Assembly (NCBI GenBank): GCA_002689655.1
Contig: NZHC01000070.1
Location: 7,272 to 71,271 of the forward strand
Length of the DNA: 64,000 nucleotides
Origin: Rhodopirellula sp.
GTDB taxonomy: Bacteria; Planctomycetota; Planctomycetia; Pirellulales; Pirellulaceae
Direction: 5' to 3'
Shown: one piece after another, positions 28,523 to 36,932 of the stretch
Layout: each line of letters opens with the position of its first letter
How positions within the stretch are numbered: position 1 is the first letter of the stretch
The notes under the pieces: generated by a model
Told to the model about the DNA's origin: nothing
Database searches by the model: none
The model's input: the letters and a program-made list of their open reading frames with translations, nothing else
Position numbers and translations under genes: made by a program

Positions 28523-29524
28523 TTAGCCGGCCCTTTGCCTGATGGGGACCCGCCCACCACCAGAATCCACCGACTGACGAATGGCATCAAGTATCAAGTG
28601 TGTATCAATTGCATTTTGCTGCCACTCTGTTAACGCCTGCTCACCGACCAAGCGTGCAATCATCAGGCGTTCTTGGCTACCTTCAAAGGCATGCCCTTCC
28701 ACTTGGCCCGACGCATCATGGATCCAGCATCGCGTAGGCCGTTCGGCCCAGGGACGAGTGAAATCATCACAGATAAGTGACGCGGCACTTCCAGCAACTT
28801 CGAACCACTTGCGTGTCGCGGTATCGTAGCCGCACGAAATCGTTGCCGTCACTCCGTCTGCCAGCCAAAGCATTGCAGTCAAACGCTGAGGCACCCCCTC
28901 ACGGACAACGACATCAGCAGCAACCTCCAGAGGCACGCCGAGACTCGCAAAGCGAACGAAACCGCACGCGTACCACCCGAGGTCCAAAATACAGCCGCCA
29001 CCCAGCGAGGCATCCAGCCGATGATCATCCGATTGAAAAGGCTGGTAAAATGAAACAGCCACGCTGACGTGACCGATCTCACCCAATCTCCCACTTCGAA
29101 TCCAGTCACGAAACGAATCGGTCCTCGGATGGTGCAACCATCCGGTCGCATCCAACCACCGCACACCTCTGTTTCGACAAGCCACATCGATGGAGACGGC
29201 TTGATCAGCAGACAGTGCCAACGGTTTTTCGCACAGAACATGCAAACCATGCTCTGCAGAGGCGATTGCCCACTCAGCGTGCATCGAGGGAGGCAACGAA
29301 ATGTAAACGGCGTCTACATCATCTCTCTGCAACAAAGCCTCATAGCCCTCGACCGCAGTCGCGATTCCGTATTGATTGGCGTACCAACTTGCCCGATCAC
29401 TCGTCCGGCTTGCAATCGCAGTGACAGTCACGTTCTCAGTTGACTGCAGATCAGCGACCAGTCGACGCGTGATGCGTCCGGTGCCGATCACGCCGAAGCG
29501 AGTTTTCAATGTTTGATTGGACAT
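28523..29524 (-). CDS. Gfo/Idh/MocA-family NAD(P)-dependent oxidoreductase
   Basis: 333 residues, cytoplasmic. The Rossmann domain starts at once (RFGVIGTGRITRRLVADL), followed by the VDAVYISLPPSMHAEWAIASAEHGLHVLCEKPLAL signature. The catalytic Lys is in EKP. The C-terminal domain carries GGGCILDLGWYACGFVRFA, whose DLGWY matches the DxGxY/H motif near the active site. It probably acts on a sugar, inositol or sugar-acid substrate; the exact one is not readable. It lies 84 bases after the Nramp-like gene on the same strand and could be expressed with it. Confidence 0.9.
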   Translation of the reverse strand: MSNQTLKTRFGVIGTGRITRRLVADLQSTENVTVTAIASRTSDRASWYANQYGIATAVEGYEALLQRDDVDAVYISLPPSMHAEWAIASAEHGLHVLCEKPLALSADQAVSIDVACRNRGVRWLDATGWLHHPRTDSFRDWIRSGRLGEIGHVSVAVSFYQPFQSDDHRLDASLGGGCILDLGWYACGFVRFASLGVPLEVAADVVVREGVPQRLTAMLWLADGVTATISCGYDTATRKWFEVAGSAASLICDDFTRPWAERPTRCWIHDASGQVEGHAFEGSQERLMIARLVGEQALTEWQQNAIDTHLILDAIRQSVDSGGGRVPIRQRAG

Positions 29525-29600
29525 GAAACAGGGAGTGACCGAACGCGTGGACCGTTACAAGAAAAAAACTGACATGAGCCCGAACACAAAATCGTATTCT

Positions 29601-29642
29601 CAATGACCTAGATTTCCAATGACCTAAATTTCCAATGACCTA
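29601..29642. repeat. 16-base tandem repeat spanning the 3' end of the Nramp-like gene
   Basis: Units at 29601-29616 (CAATGACCTAGATTTC) and 29617-29632 (one mismatch) are followed by a partial copy at 29633-29642. On the minus strand the array encodes the last residues (VGHWKFRSLEI) and contains the stop codon. Because 16 is not a multiple of three, each unit is read in a different frame. Confidence 0.8.
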
Positions 29643-31182
29643 CCAGAGGCTCTGCTTGGGCAGTTGGCCCCACCCATTCCAGCAAACCCTGAACCAGCTC
29701 GTAGCCGAGATAACCTGCCACCAACGCAATTGCGATCGAACTTGTCCATAATGCAATATCATAAATCCGGGTGGGTACCATCCGAGAAGTAACGCGACGA
29801 TAGCGGAAATACAACGCCGCGAAAACCACAATGACGAGAATGACCACCGTTGGCAGCCCTCCCAAAACCACCATCAAAGCAGGTTTTTCAAAGAACAAAA
29901 ACAGACTTGCCCAAACCGCCGGAATGATCCATGCGCAGAGAGCGATATAAAAGCGTCTGGTCTTTTCATCGCCAAAATCGAACACACCGATTCGTGCAAA
30001 CGCATCTGCGAACATTCGCGTCCACGCGGCAAGAGCTGCAAACAGGGTCGAATAAAGCACAACGAACGCGCCAACGACGAACAGCGACCGTGCCCAGGGC
30101 CCGAGAGACTCGGTGTACATGGTCCCCAGAGTGCTGATCAATTCCGTGCTTTCAGGCACCATTTCCTGACGGTGCAAAACGGCTGCACCGAGAAGATAAA
30201 ACATCACAGTCATGAACGTATAAGCAACCATCGCAAGGATCGCATCAAGATACATGATACGTATCCAACCTTTTGCTCTTCTTTCCCATTCCTCGGAATC
30301 ATTTCGTGGCCCGGCGTAGGAGGCGTATCCTTTTTCGAGCAGCCAATAGTTGTACGCCATGATCTCATCACCTCCGACGCCCGTGATCCCGAAGGCACCG
30401 ATGGCAATCAAAACAACTGCTTCAGGAGGAAAGCGGGGAATCAGCCCCGAGGCGAACTCATTGATGGATATTGCAAAATCAGTGGTCTGTAACGCGCACA
30501 ATGAAGCAATCGTGAATAAGGTGAATAAGCCAATCATGATCAAGGACGCTTTCTCAATCAGTTGGTAGTAACCCCGAAAGACTAAGAGGGACACTGACCC
30601 TGCAACGAGGTAGGTCACCAAACTAAACATCCCAAAATTATTTTCCGGGTTAAGTTCCGGGAAAAACTCGGTGAGCGCTAGCACGACACCACCGACGATT
30701 CCACCCACCTGAAACATTTTGCCGACCATCAGCAACAGCCAAAGCCATATCGACCAATTTGCCCTACCGATCCGCGGCCCGGGTAGGCTGTTGAGTGAAG
30801 CCATCGTCGATTCACCGGAGCAGATCGCGTGCTTACCAAATTCAATTTGCACAGTGACCTTGACAAGACAGCTGAAAATGATGAACCACATCAACATGAA
30901 CCCGGCCTCGGCTCCGACGATGGTTGTGGCAATCAACTCACCTGATCCGACAATCGATGCAGACAGGATAAAGCCAGGGCCGAGATACCGTAGACTTCCC
31001 CAAATGTTGGTGGGAGGTTCGCGTATTCCAGCCTCATTGCGACGATAAGGGTCACGGGGCGAATTCATGTCAGGTGCCCCCAATTGCCCCTGCTCGTTGG
31101 ATGGTGTTTCCATCATGATTCCTGGGGGTTCGTCTGAGGAAAAGTTGGGCACCGGCCTAAACTCGCGTTCATGAAGTGGCAT
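29608..31182 (-). CDS. Nramp-family-like polytopic transporter lacking canonical metal-site motifs
   Basis: 524 residues with about 11-12 membrane helices. The first helix block is LRYLGPGFILSASIVGSGELIATTIVGAEAGF, matching Nramp TM1, but the hallmark DPGN is replaced by GSGE. In TM6 the usual MPH is replaced by GAFGITGVGGDEIMAYNYW. Acidic residues at both places (GSGE, GGDE) could form a different ion or solute site. The hydrophilic N-terminal tail of about 60 residues may be overlong: ATG 31068 (MNSPRDPYRR) is an alternative start. Known Nramp proteins import Mn/Fe with protons; here the substrate should be treated as unknown. The C-terminus ends within a 16-base tandem repeat. Confidence 0.82.
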   Translation of the reverse strand: MPLHEREFRPVPNFSSDEPPGIMMETPSNEQGQLGAPDMNSPRDPYRRNEAGIREPPTNIWGSLRYLGPGFILSASIVGSGELIATTIVGAEAGFMLMWFIIFSCLVKVTVQIEFGKHAICSGESTMASLNSLPGPRIGRANWSIWLWLLLMVGKMFQVGGIVGGVVLALTEFFPELNPENNFGMFSLVTYLVAGSVSLLVFRGYYQLIEKASLIMIGLFTLFTIASLCALQTTDFAISINEFASGLIPRFPPEAVVLIAIGAFGITGVGGDEIMAYNYWLLEKGYASYAGPRNDSEEWERRAKGWIRIMYLDAILAMVAYTFMTVMFYLLGAAVLHRQEMVPESTELISTLGTMYTESLGPWARSLFVVGAFVVLYSTLFAALAAWTRMFADAFARIGVFDFGDEKTRRFYIALCAWIIPAVWASLFLFFEKPALMVVLGGLPTVVILVIVVFAALYFRYRRVTSRMVPTRIYDIALWTSSIAIALVAGYLGYELVQGLLEWVGPTAQAEPLVGHWKFRSLEI

Positions 31183-31540
31183 GAATCTGAGCGGTAAGTT
31201 TACGGCATTGAAGCAATGGGTTGGTGGCAGCTTGGCTGGAACACCGCATCAAAGTTAGAAACCAAGGCTGCCAACGAAACTGGAATCTCTGGCCAACCCT
31301 CGCCTCTGCAGCAGAAAACGCGGACCGGGTTAACGGGCGAGACAATCCAGAGTCTATTTTTGAGAGTGTTTTCAGCCCCTCAGCATGCTCTCGGGTACGG
31401 CTCAAAGATTTTCTTTTTTCGAGTATCCACCCTGTAGTCATTTGCATCCGTTGCAAATGTGGGCAGTTGCAGACGATAATAGCGGGATAAGGATCTATTC
31501 ACGCAGCCTCTGATATCACCTCTGAAATCACCTCTGCCGT
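31183..31540. other. 358-base divergent promoter region with an inverted repeat
   Basis: The region between the divergent Nramp-like gene and the RDD-MoxR operon. A perfect inverted repeat, CATTTGCA (31439-31446) and TGCAAATG (31452-31459) with a 5-base gap, lies about 80 bases before the RDD gene. It has operator geometry but no identified protein. Open frames here are shadows without ribosome sites. Confidence 0.45.
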
Positions 31541-32623
31541 ATGGCCTCACCTGCCGCACTTGATACCACGATCGCGGTGGTAACGCCTGAAAACATCGCC
31601 TTTGACTACCAGTTAGCGGGGCCTTTCCGACGTCTACCAGCTTACCTGATCGACCTCGGTGTTCGGTGGGGGGTCATCGTCTTAGTGATCATTTGCCTTG
31701 CATTGGCAGGACTACTAGCAAGTTTTTCGGGTTTCAGTTCATTCGTGCTAGCCACCGGATTCATCCTTTACTTTTTAATCAGCTGGTTTTACGGCACCGT
31801 TCTGGAGACGTATTTCAACGGTCGGACCATTGGGAAATGGGCATGTGGCATTCGGGTCATTGACACTGACGGCCGCCCCATCAGCGGAAAACGGGCCCTA
31901 CTGAGAAACCTACTGCGCATTGCAGACATGTTACCCTTGGTCGGATTAAGTTCATTTGTGACCGATGCAGCTCCGATTTTTGTCCCGACAGGAATGATTG
32001 GCTTGCTGGCCATGATCTTGACTCGCCGAATGCAGCGTCTCGGCGATCTCGCCGCGGGCACCATGGTCATCGTTGACGAACGCGGTTGGCGATTACCTGT
32101 TGCAAAGGTTGATGACCCACGCGTTCCTGCGTTAGCATCATTTTTCCCCGGTGACTATCGCGTTAGCCGCAGCATGGCAAAAGCGCTGGCGATTTACGCC
32201 GAGCGAAGACATTATCTCACCCCTGCACGCCGTCGCGAGATCGCTCGCCACCTTGCAATCCCGTTGATTGACCGATTTGAGTTTCGGGCTGACATCGACC
32301 CTGATCTGTTGATGTATTCACTCTACTATCGGGTTTATCTTTCGGACTCGTCAGATGAAATTGCCGACCTCGGACCGCTGGCTGGCTTCAGCCCACTCCG
32401 CCGTGACCAGAACAAGCCGCAAGGCCTGCTGGGTAACATACCCAATCCAATTTCACCTACGGTCAAACGCCCGAGTTTCAATCCCCAGCTAACACAAGAG
32501 GCTGGAGTGCATGCTCCAGACACCACCCTCTTGGGAAAATCAATCCCTCTCCCTCAGCCCGCCGCCAGCCAACGCTCTCCCGACACAAAGCAGGAATTGC
32601 CTCGCCCAGAGGAGCAACCATGA
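31541..32623 (+). CDS. RDD-family membrane protein, first gene of the MoxR operon
   Basis: 360 residues. The RDD domain (about 20-185) has the defining Arg and Asp residues in AGPFRRLPAYLIDLGVRWGV and ISGKRALLRNLLRIADMLP, plus TIGKWACGIRVIDTDGRP and RMQRLGDLAAGTMVI. There are about three to four membrane helices, followed by a cytosolic tail of about 150 residues rich in Pro, Gln and Ser. Its molecular role is unknown; RDD proteins recur next to MoxR ATPases. The stop codon overlaps the ATG of the SpoIIM-like gene (ATGA), so the operon is coupled from its first gene. Confidence 0.9.
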   Translation: MASPAALDTTIAVVTPENIAFDYQLAGPFRRLPAYLIDLGVRWGVIVLVIICLALAGLLASFSGFSSFVLATGFILYFLISWFYGTVLETYFNGRTIGKWACGIRVIDTDGRPISGKRALLRNLLRIADMLPLVGLSSFVTDAAPIFVPTGMIGLLAMILTRRMQRLGDLAAGTMVIVDERGWRLPVAKVDDPRVPALASFFPGDYRVSRSMAKALAIYAERRHYLTPARRREIARHLAIPLIDRFEFRADIDPDLLMYSLYYRVYLSDSSDEIADLGPLAGFSPLRRDQNKPQGLLGNIPNPISPTVKRPSFNPQLTQEAGVHAPDTTLLGKSIPLPQPAASQRSPDTKQELPRPEEQP

Positions 32624-33657
32624 ACGTAGCAAAACTCTTGGAAAAGCGACGTGTGCAATGGTCTGAGCTCGAGAGGCTTTGCGACTCAATGGAAGTGCGG
32701 GGGCGAACGGACAAATCGGGTTTCAAGCATCACCGGGGTGCAGAGGGCATTGCGAGATTCTCGACCCTATACCGAGCAGCCTGCGCTGACCTTGCTCTCG
32801 CAGACACCTATCAATTGCCACCCGGCACCGTGACCTACCTGCATCGTCTGGTAGCAAGGGCTCACAACCAGCTCTACAGGGCAGGCAAGTTTGAGCCGCA
32901 AAGCTGGGCAACCATCATTTTCGAGACTGCTCCGCAACAAATTTTTTCAGATCCTTGCGTAAGAGTAGCCACGCTTGTTTTCTTTGGACTGTTTTCCTTA
33001 GCCATGTATCTTGGCCGCAACGACTCCATCATCCCGGGTTTTGCTGATCGCATGGTCGGAACCGAACAATTGTCGCAATTGGAACAGGCTTACGAAACAC
33101 CTCTTGCGGCATCCCTTGATCACTACGTTTCCATGTCCGGTTTTTACATCATGCACAATACCGGGATTGGCCTGCGTTGCTTTGCTTATGGGATTCTACT
33201 GATTCCGTGTTTATTCTCGCTTGCCTACAACGCACTCGCGTTGGGAACCATGTTTGGGTACATGGCTCGGCCAGACGCCGTTGGTGGAGACAATTTCTTT
33301 GAGTTCGTCACCGCGCACGGGCCTTTTGAACTAACTGCCATCGCGTTAGCTGCGGCGGCGGGGTTACGAATCGGTCTCGGCCTGTTCTATACCGCAGGCT
33401 TGGCCCGAATCGATTCGATTCGCATGAATGCCATGAAAGCTGTCCCCGTGATGGCCGCGTCAGCGCTCCTTTTTACGCTAGCAGCCTTCACGGAAGGTTT
33501 CATTTCTCCTAGTCCCTTACCCTACGTAATAAAAGCTGTCTGGTCGGTATTCTCCTCCGGCCTGATCAGCTTTTACTTCGTCGTGCTTGGTTTTCCCCGA
33601 GAAGCGAACGAGCTTGCATCACAATTACCGGCAGGAGATCAACCTGATGCAGCTTGA
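32620..33657 (+). CDS. SpoIIM (stage II sporulation protein M)-like membrane protein
   Basis: 345 residues. A cytosolic helical N-terminus (EKRRVQWSELERLC ... FSTLYRAACADLALADTY, LHRLVARAHNQLYR) precedes about six membrane helices (VATLVFFGLFSLAMYLG; SGFYIMHNTGIGLRCFAYGILLIPCLFSLAYNALALGTMFGYM; ELTAIALAAAAGLRIGLGL). The block MHNTGIGLRCFAYGIL followed by EFVTAHGPFELTAI is the typical SpoIIM/DUF95 signature. Planctomycetes do not sporulate in the Bacillus manner, so the name reflects family only. It is coupled to the RDD gene before it and overlaps the next gene by 11 bases. Confidence 0.9.
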   Translation: MNVAKLLEKRRVQWSELERLCDSMEVRGRTDKSGFKHHRGAEGIARFSTLYRAACADLALADTYQLPPGTVTYLHRLVARAHNQLYRAGKFEPQSWATIIFETAPQQIFSDPCVRVATLVFFGLFSLAMYLGRNDSIIPGFADRMVGTEQLSQLEQAYETPLAASLDHYVSMSGFYIMHNTGIGLRCFAYGILLIPCLFSLAYNALALGTMFGYMARPDAVGGDNFFEFVTAHGPFELTAIALAAAAGLRIGLGLFYTAGLARIDSIRMNAMKAVPVMAASALLFTLAAFTEGFISPSPLPYVIKAVWSVFSSGLISFYFVVLGFPREANELASQLPAGDQPDAA

Positions 33658-34678
33658 CCAGACCCATGTAGTGATCCGACTGCGTAAATTCACCGAGATT
33701 GGTGACCTATCACTAATCATGATTCGACGCTATCCCGAAGCGTTGCTGGTTGGATTTGGTGCAGGGGCAATTGGCTGGGCGATTACCAACATGATCTTGC
33801 TCGGCTGGATTCCCTGGGAGGAGTCAGTGTACGGGCTAGACGATGAGGCAGCGTTTGGTGAAGTCTCGCGATACCTGATTTGGATGACGCTATTAGTCAT
33901 CTTGCAAACGCCCGCTGCAGGTGTTTTCGCAACCCTCTATCTCGGGCAAGCCGTCTTTGAAAAACGGCCCACATGGAAGTTCGTTACATCCGAGGTAAGG
34001 CGACAATTCAAGCGATGGTTCTGGGTTCTGGGAGTGCGTCGCCTCGCAATACCGACGATGATCTTGCTGGCCTTTCGCTGGGGGCAGCCGGTCTCTGGAT
34101 TTTGGGACGTTTTCATCCCGCTAATCATTCTGTCGTGGGCCACCGTGGTGCGGGCAAATCGTCCATTCGCACCTGAAATCCTGCTATTGGAGCAATGCCC
34201 GTTACGGGCGTCGTCGGAATCCGTAATCACCATGGGCAAACGCTCTAAATCACTGCACCGTCCGATGAGTGGTGAACTCACGGGTCGTTTTGCCTCTGTT
34301 TCAATTATTTTGGGAGGTATAGCATTCAGCTGTTTCTACACGCTCATTTCATTCCGTGGTATCACCTTGGGATACTGGAATTTCATGAACCTGACAGTAC
34401 TACTCGTTTTCTTCCCATTAGCATTGTGGCTTGTAGCGGGTGTAAGCGTGATCATTCGATTACTGAACTACTTGGACACGAGGATTCGACTCGAAGGGTG
34501 GGAAGTTGAATTGTCGGTACGAGCAGAAGCACTACGGCAGTTTGGCAGTGAAGATTCTGCTAACACCACACCTCAACCCGCGCCCCAAAAACCCGCGCCC
34601 CAAAAAAGCAAACCTGCGAAAACGACTGTTTCAGCCAAGCCCAAGTCTAAACGCACTCCAACTGCGAGGGCAAAGTGA
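33647..34678 (+). CDS. polytopic membrane protein of the MoxR operon, function unknown
   Basis: About 343 residues with roughly six helices (about 25-50 VGFGAGAIGWAITNMILLGWI; 75-100 YLIWMTLLVILQTPAAGVF; 130-165; 215-240; 250-280). Its C-terminal cytosolic tail is rich in Pro, Lys and Gln, including a PAPQK direct duplication. I recognise no domain name. ATG 33647 is preceded by GGAG, and the start lies 11 bases inside the SpoIIM-like gene. Twenty codons upstream are open but not plausible. The stop overlaps the next start (TGATG). Position and topology suggest a structural component of the MoxR-associated membrane assembly. Confidence 0.85.
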   Translation: MQLDQTHVVIRLRKFTEIGDLSLIMIRRYPEALLVGFGAGAIGWAITNMILLGWIPWEESVYGLDDEAAFGEVSRYLIWMTLLVILQTPAAGVFATLYLGQAVFEKRPTWKFVTSEVRRQFKRWFWVLGVRRLAIPTMILLAFRWGQPVSGFWDVFIPLIILSWATVVRANRPFAPEILLLEQCPLRASSESVITMGKRSKSLHRPMSGELTGRFASVSIILGGIAFSCFYTLISFRGITLGYWNFMNLTVLLVFFPLALWLVAGVSVIIRLLNYLDTRIRLEGWEVELSVRAEALRQFGSEDSANTTPQPAPQKPAPQKSKPAKTTVSAKPKSKRTPTARAK

Positions 34679-35559
34679 TGAACATCGAGGCAAAAACAGA
34701 TTCGAGAACATATTGGCCGAAACAAATGCAACTAACCTTGCTGAGTGCATTTTTCTTCTCTTCGCTCGCAACCGGCCAGCAAATAGACGGTGTTGAAAAC
34801 TCTCCCGTCAGTGAAGCGTTGCGTACAACGGTCTGGTTTGATGCGGAACAGAACAGCCTGAAACCGGTTGATGTCAAACCGCAGACAGACGATTCATTGA
34901 ATCGGAACAGTCGTTGGCTACCCAAACCAAAACCGGTAAAAAAGAGCAAAAGCATCAGTTCAAGTTCCCTTCCTCAACCGAACACTGGCGGCGCGGCGAC
35001 TCCTGGAACTGGACTATTCAATACCGGTCTATCGGCGCTGAACCTGCTCGGGTGGCTGATACTCGGCATCGTTGTGCTGGCGTTCGTGGTAGCAATCTTC
35101 TACGCTTTCTCACGAGCTGAATTGCACACAAAGAGGGTCGGCAGGGGTGGACAGAGGTCCTTATCTGGAAAAACCCCAGACGAACAAACACTGGAGCGAA
35201 TGAAGCACTTACCCAAGGAACTGCGGCGAACGGATGTCAACTTGCGTTCAGAGGCTCAGCGGTTAATGCAAGCCTCCCAGTATGACCAGGCCATCATCCT
35301 ATTATTTGCTCATCAACTTCTACTGCTCGATCGCTACGGAATGCTGCGTTTAAACCGCGGAAAGACCAACCGCAGGTACATTCGCGAAACACGCTCCGTC
35401 AATGCTCAAATAGCGGGCTGCCTTGAGGCTACCATCACTTCGTTTGAACGCTCTTATTTCGGCCGGCACAAAATCACTCGCATCGAGTTTGCCGACACAT
35501 GGCGATTGAATGATCAGCTGGAAAAACGGCTTGAAGAGAAGCAGGAGGATGCGGCATGA
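34678..35559 (+). CDS. DUF4129 membrane protein of the MoxR operon
   Basis: About 293 residues. A signal or anchor sequence near residue 18-35 (LTLLSAFFFSSLATGQQ) is followed by an extracytoplasmic, disordered linker. One strong membrane helix lies at about 120-142 (LLGWLILGIVVLAFVVAIFYAF). The cytosolic C-terminal DUF4129 domain has LRSEAQRLMQASQYDQAIILLFAHQLLLLDRYGMLRLNRGKTNRRYIRE and a conserved ending, SFERSYFGRHKI. DUF4129 proteins regularly accompany MoxR, DUF58 and transglutaminase-like proteins. ATG 34678 overlaps the previous stop; GTG 34675 is directly adjacent and also possible. Confidence 0.88.
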   Translation: MNIEAKTDSRTYWPKQMQLTLLSAFFFSSLATGQQIDGVENSPVSEALRTTVWFDAEQNSLKPVDVKPQTDDSLNRNSRWLPKPKPVKKSKSISSSSLPQPNTGGAATPGTGLFNTGLSALNLLGWLILGIVVLAFVVAIFYAFSRAELHTKRVGRGGQRSLSGKTPDEQTLERMKHLPKELRRTDVNLRSEAQRLMQASQYDQAIILLFAHQLLLLDRYGMLRLNRGKTNRRYIRETRSVNAQIAGCLEATITSFERSYFGRHKITRIEFADTWRLNDQLEKRLEEKQEDAA

Positions 35560-36932
35560 GAGCGTGCAAAACCAAACTTCTGACAACAATTGTCCTCGTC
35601 AGCCTCATTTTTGAGGTCGGCTGTTCAAAGCTAACGACGGAATACGGAAAAACGGGTGGTAGCTCAGCCTACTCAAGTATCAATGGCTACGGTACTTTTC
35701 GTCAGGCGATCAAAAATGCAGGATTCAATGATCGGGAAATGAATCGACTCACAGACCGACTTAAGAGAAACACAGACCTCGTTGTCTGGGCTCCTCAAAA
35801 CGAAAAAACTCTCAATTCGGAAGCGGTCGCGTGGATTGACTCATGGCTTAAGCAGGGCAAGCGTACTCTTGTTTACATCAGCCCAGATAGTGGCAGTGAA
35901 GTTGAATACTGGAAGTCGACCAGGACGATGGCACCGGCCGAAAAACGCATGGAGTACCGACGACGAGCAGCCAGAAGCCAAACGGAACGCAAGCAGAATC
36001 GATTTACTGTCGGTCAGCCTCCTTCTTACGAATGGTTTACTATCACCGAGTTGCCGCAACCGGAAACCATCTCAGGCGTGAAAGGACCTTGGGCTCCAAC
36101 AGACCCAAAAATCAGGGGAAGTAGCATGTCCTCGTCCCCCACCAAGCCGCTAGAGTATGAGGTCAGCACGGCTACGAGCCCCGAAAACAACACGACTCGG
36201 GTTCTTCTGGAAACGAGTAATGGAACTGCATACGTTGTCAAAATAACTTCCAATCAATGGAACAACTCACAGATCCTCGTGGTTTCGGCTGGTTCTTTAC
36301 TTTCAAATTTTGGACTCACCCAAAAATCAAACCAAGCATTAGCTGACAAGATCATTCGGGAGGCGGCTGCGGTCAAGAACTCGGGCCTGCAAGCGGGGTT
36401 CCTCAACAACAATGGCACATCATTGGTCGTTAGCAATGCCAATAGTGGAGCCCCTGTCGCTTCTGGCATGGAGTTACTTACAGTTTGGCCGATCAGCCTT
36501 CTGATCATGCATGGTATTTTTCTTGGCGTCGTAATCTGCCTGATGCTGTTGCCCATTTTTGGACGTCCGCGAAAACTTTTGCATGTAAGCTCTGGAAACT
36601 TTGGTCACCACCTCGATGCTATAGCTGCCCTCATGAAACGTGCCGGTGGTGAGCGTTATGCTCGCACAAAGATAAGCGACTACATGAAACGCATTCGCGG
36701 TGAAACGAATGGTCCATGGGTCCTTAATGAATTACCCACGAACCTTGCCGGACCAATGCACACGCTGCGTCCCAGTCGATTGTCAGGCGAAAAAGCACCA
36801 GAAATGAACGCTGGCGAATCGCAACCACCCGAATCACAACCCAATGCAACCGAATCTCCTGCTCCACCAATGTCTCCGGAAGACAAAGGTGAACCAGAAA
36901 ATTCCCAACTTGACGGAAAAAAACTTGAGTAA
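35556..36932 (+). CDS. DUF4350 lipoprotein/membrane protein of the MoxR operon
   Basis: 458 residues. The N-terminus ends in a lipobox-like LIFEVGC, suggesting lipid attachment. The extracytoplasmic DUF4350-like domain begins near 45 (YGTFRQAIKNAGFNDREMNRL ... DLVVWAPQNEKTLNSEAVAWIDSWLKQGKRTLVYI), a Rossmann-like GATase fold that may bind a ligand. A membrane helix follows at about 308-330 (LLTVWPISLLIMHGIFLGVVICLMLLPIFG), with a cytosolic domain (HLDAIAALMKRAGGERYARTKI) and a Pro/Glu-rich tail. It overlaps the DUF4129 gene by four bases (ATGA) and the MoxR gene by eight. Confidence 0.85.
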   Translation: MRACKTKLLTTIVLVSLIFEVGCSKLTTEYGKTGGSSAYSSINGYGTFRQAIKNAGFNDREMNRLTDRLKRNTDLVVWAPQNEKTLNSEAVAWIDSWLKQGKRTLVYISPDSGSEVEYWKSTRTMAPAEKRMEYRRRAARSQTERKQNRFTVGQPPSYEWFTITELPQPETISGVKGPWAPTDPKIRGSSMSSSPTKPLEYEVSTATSPENNTTRVLLETSNGTAYVVKITSNQWNNSQILVVSAGSLLSNFGLTQKSNQALADKIIREAAAVKNSGLQAGFLNNNGTSLVVSNANSGAPVASGMELLTVWPISLLIMHGIFLGVVICLMLLPIFGRPRKLLHVSSGNFGHHLDAIAALMKRAGGERYARTKISDYMKRIRGETNGPWVLNELPTNLAGPMHTLRPSRLSGEKAPEMNAGESQPPESQPNATESPAPPMSPEDKGEPENSQLDGKKLE

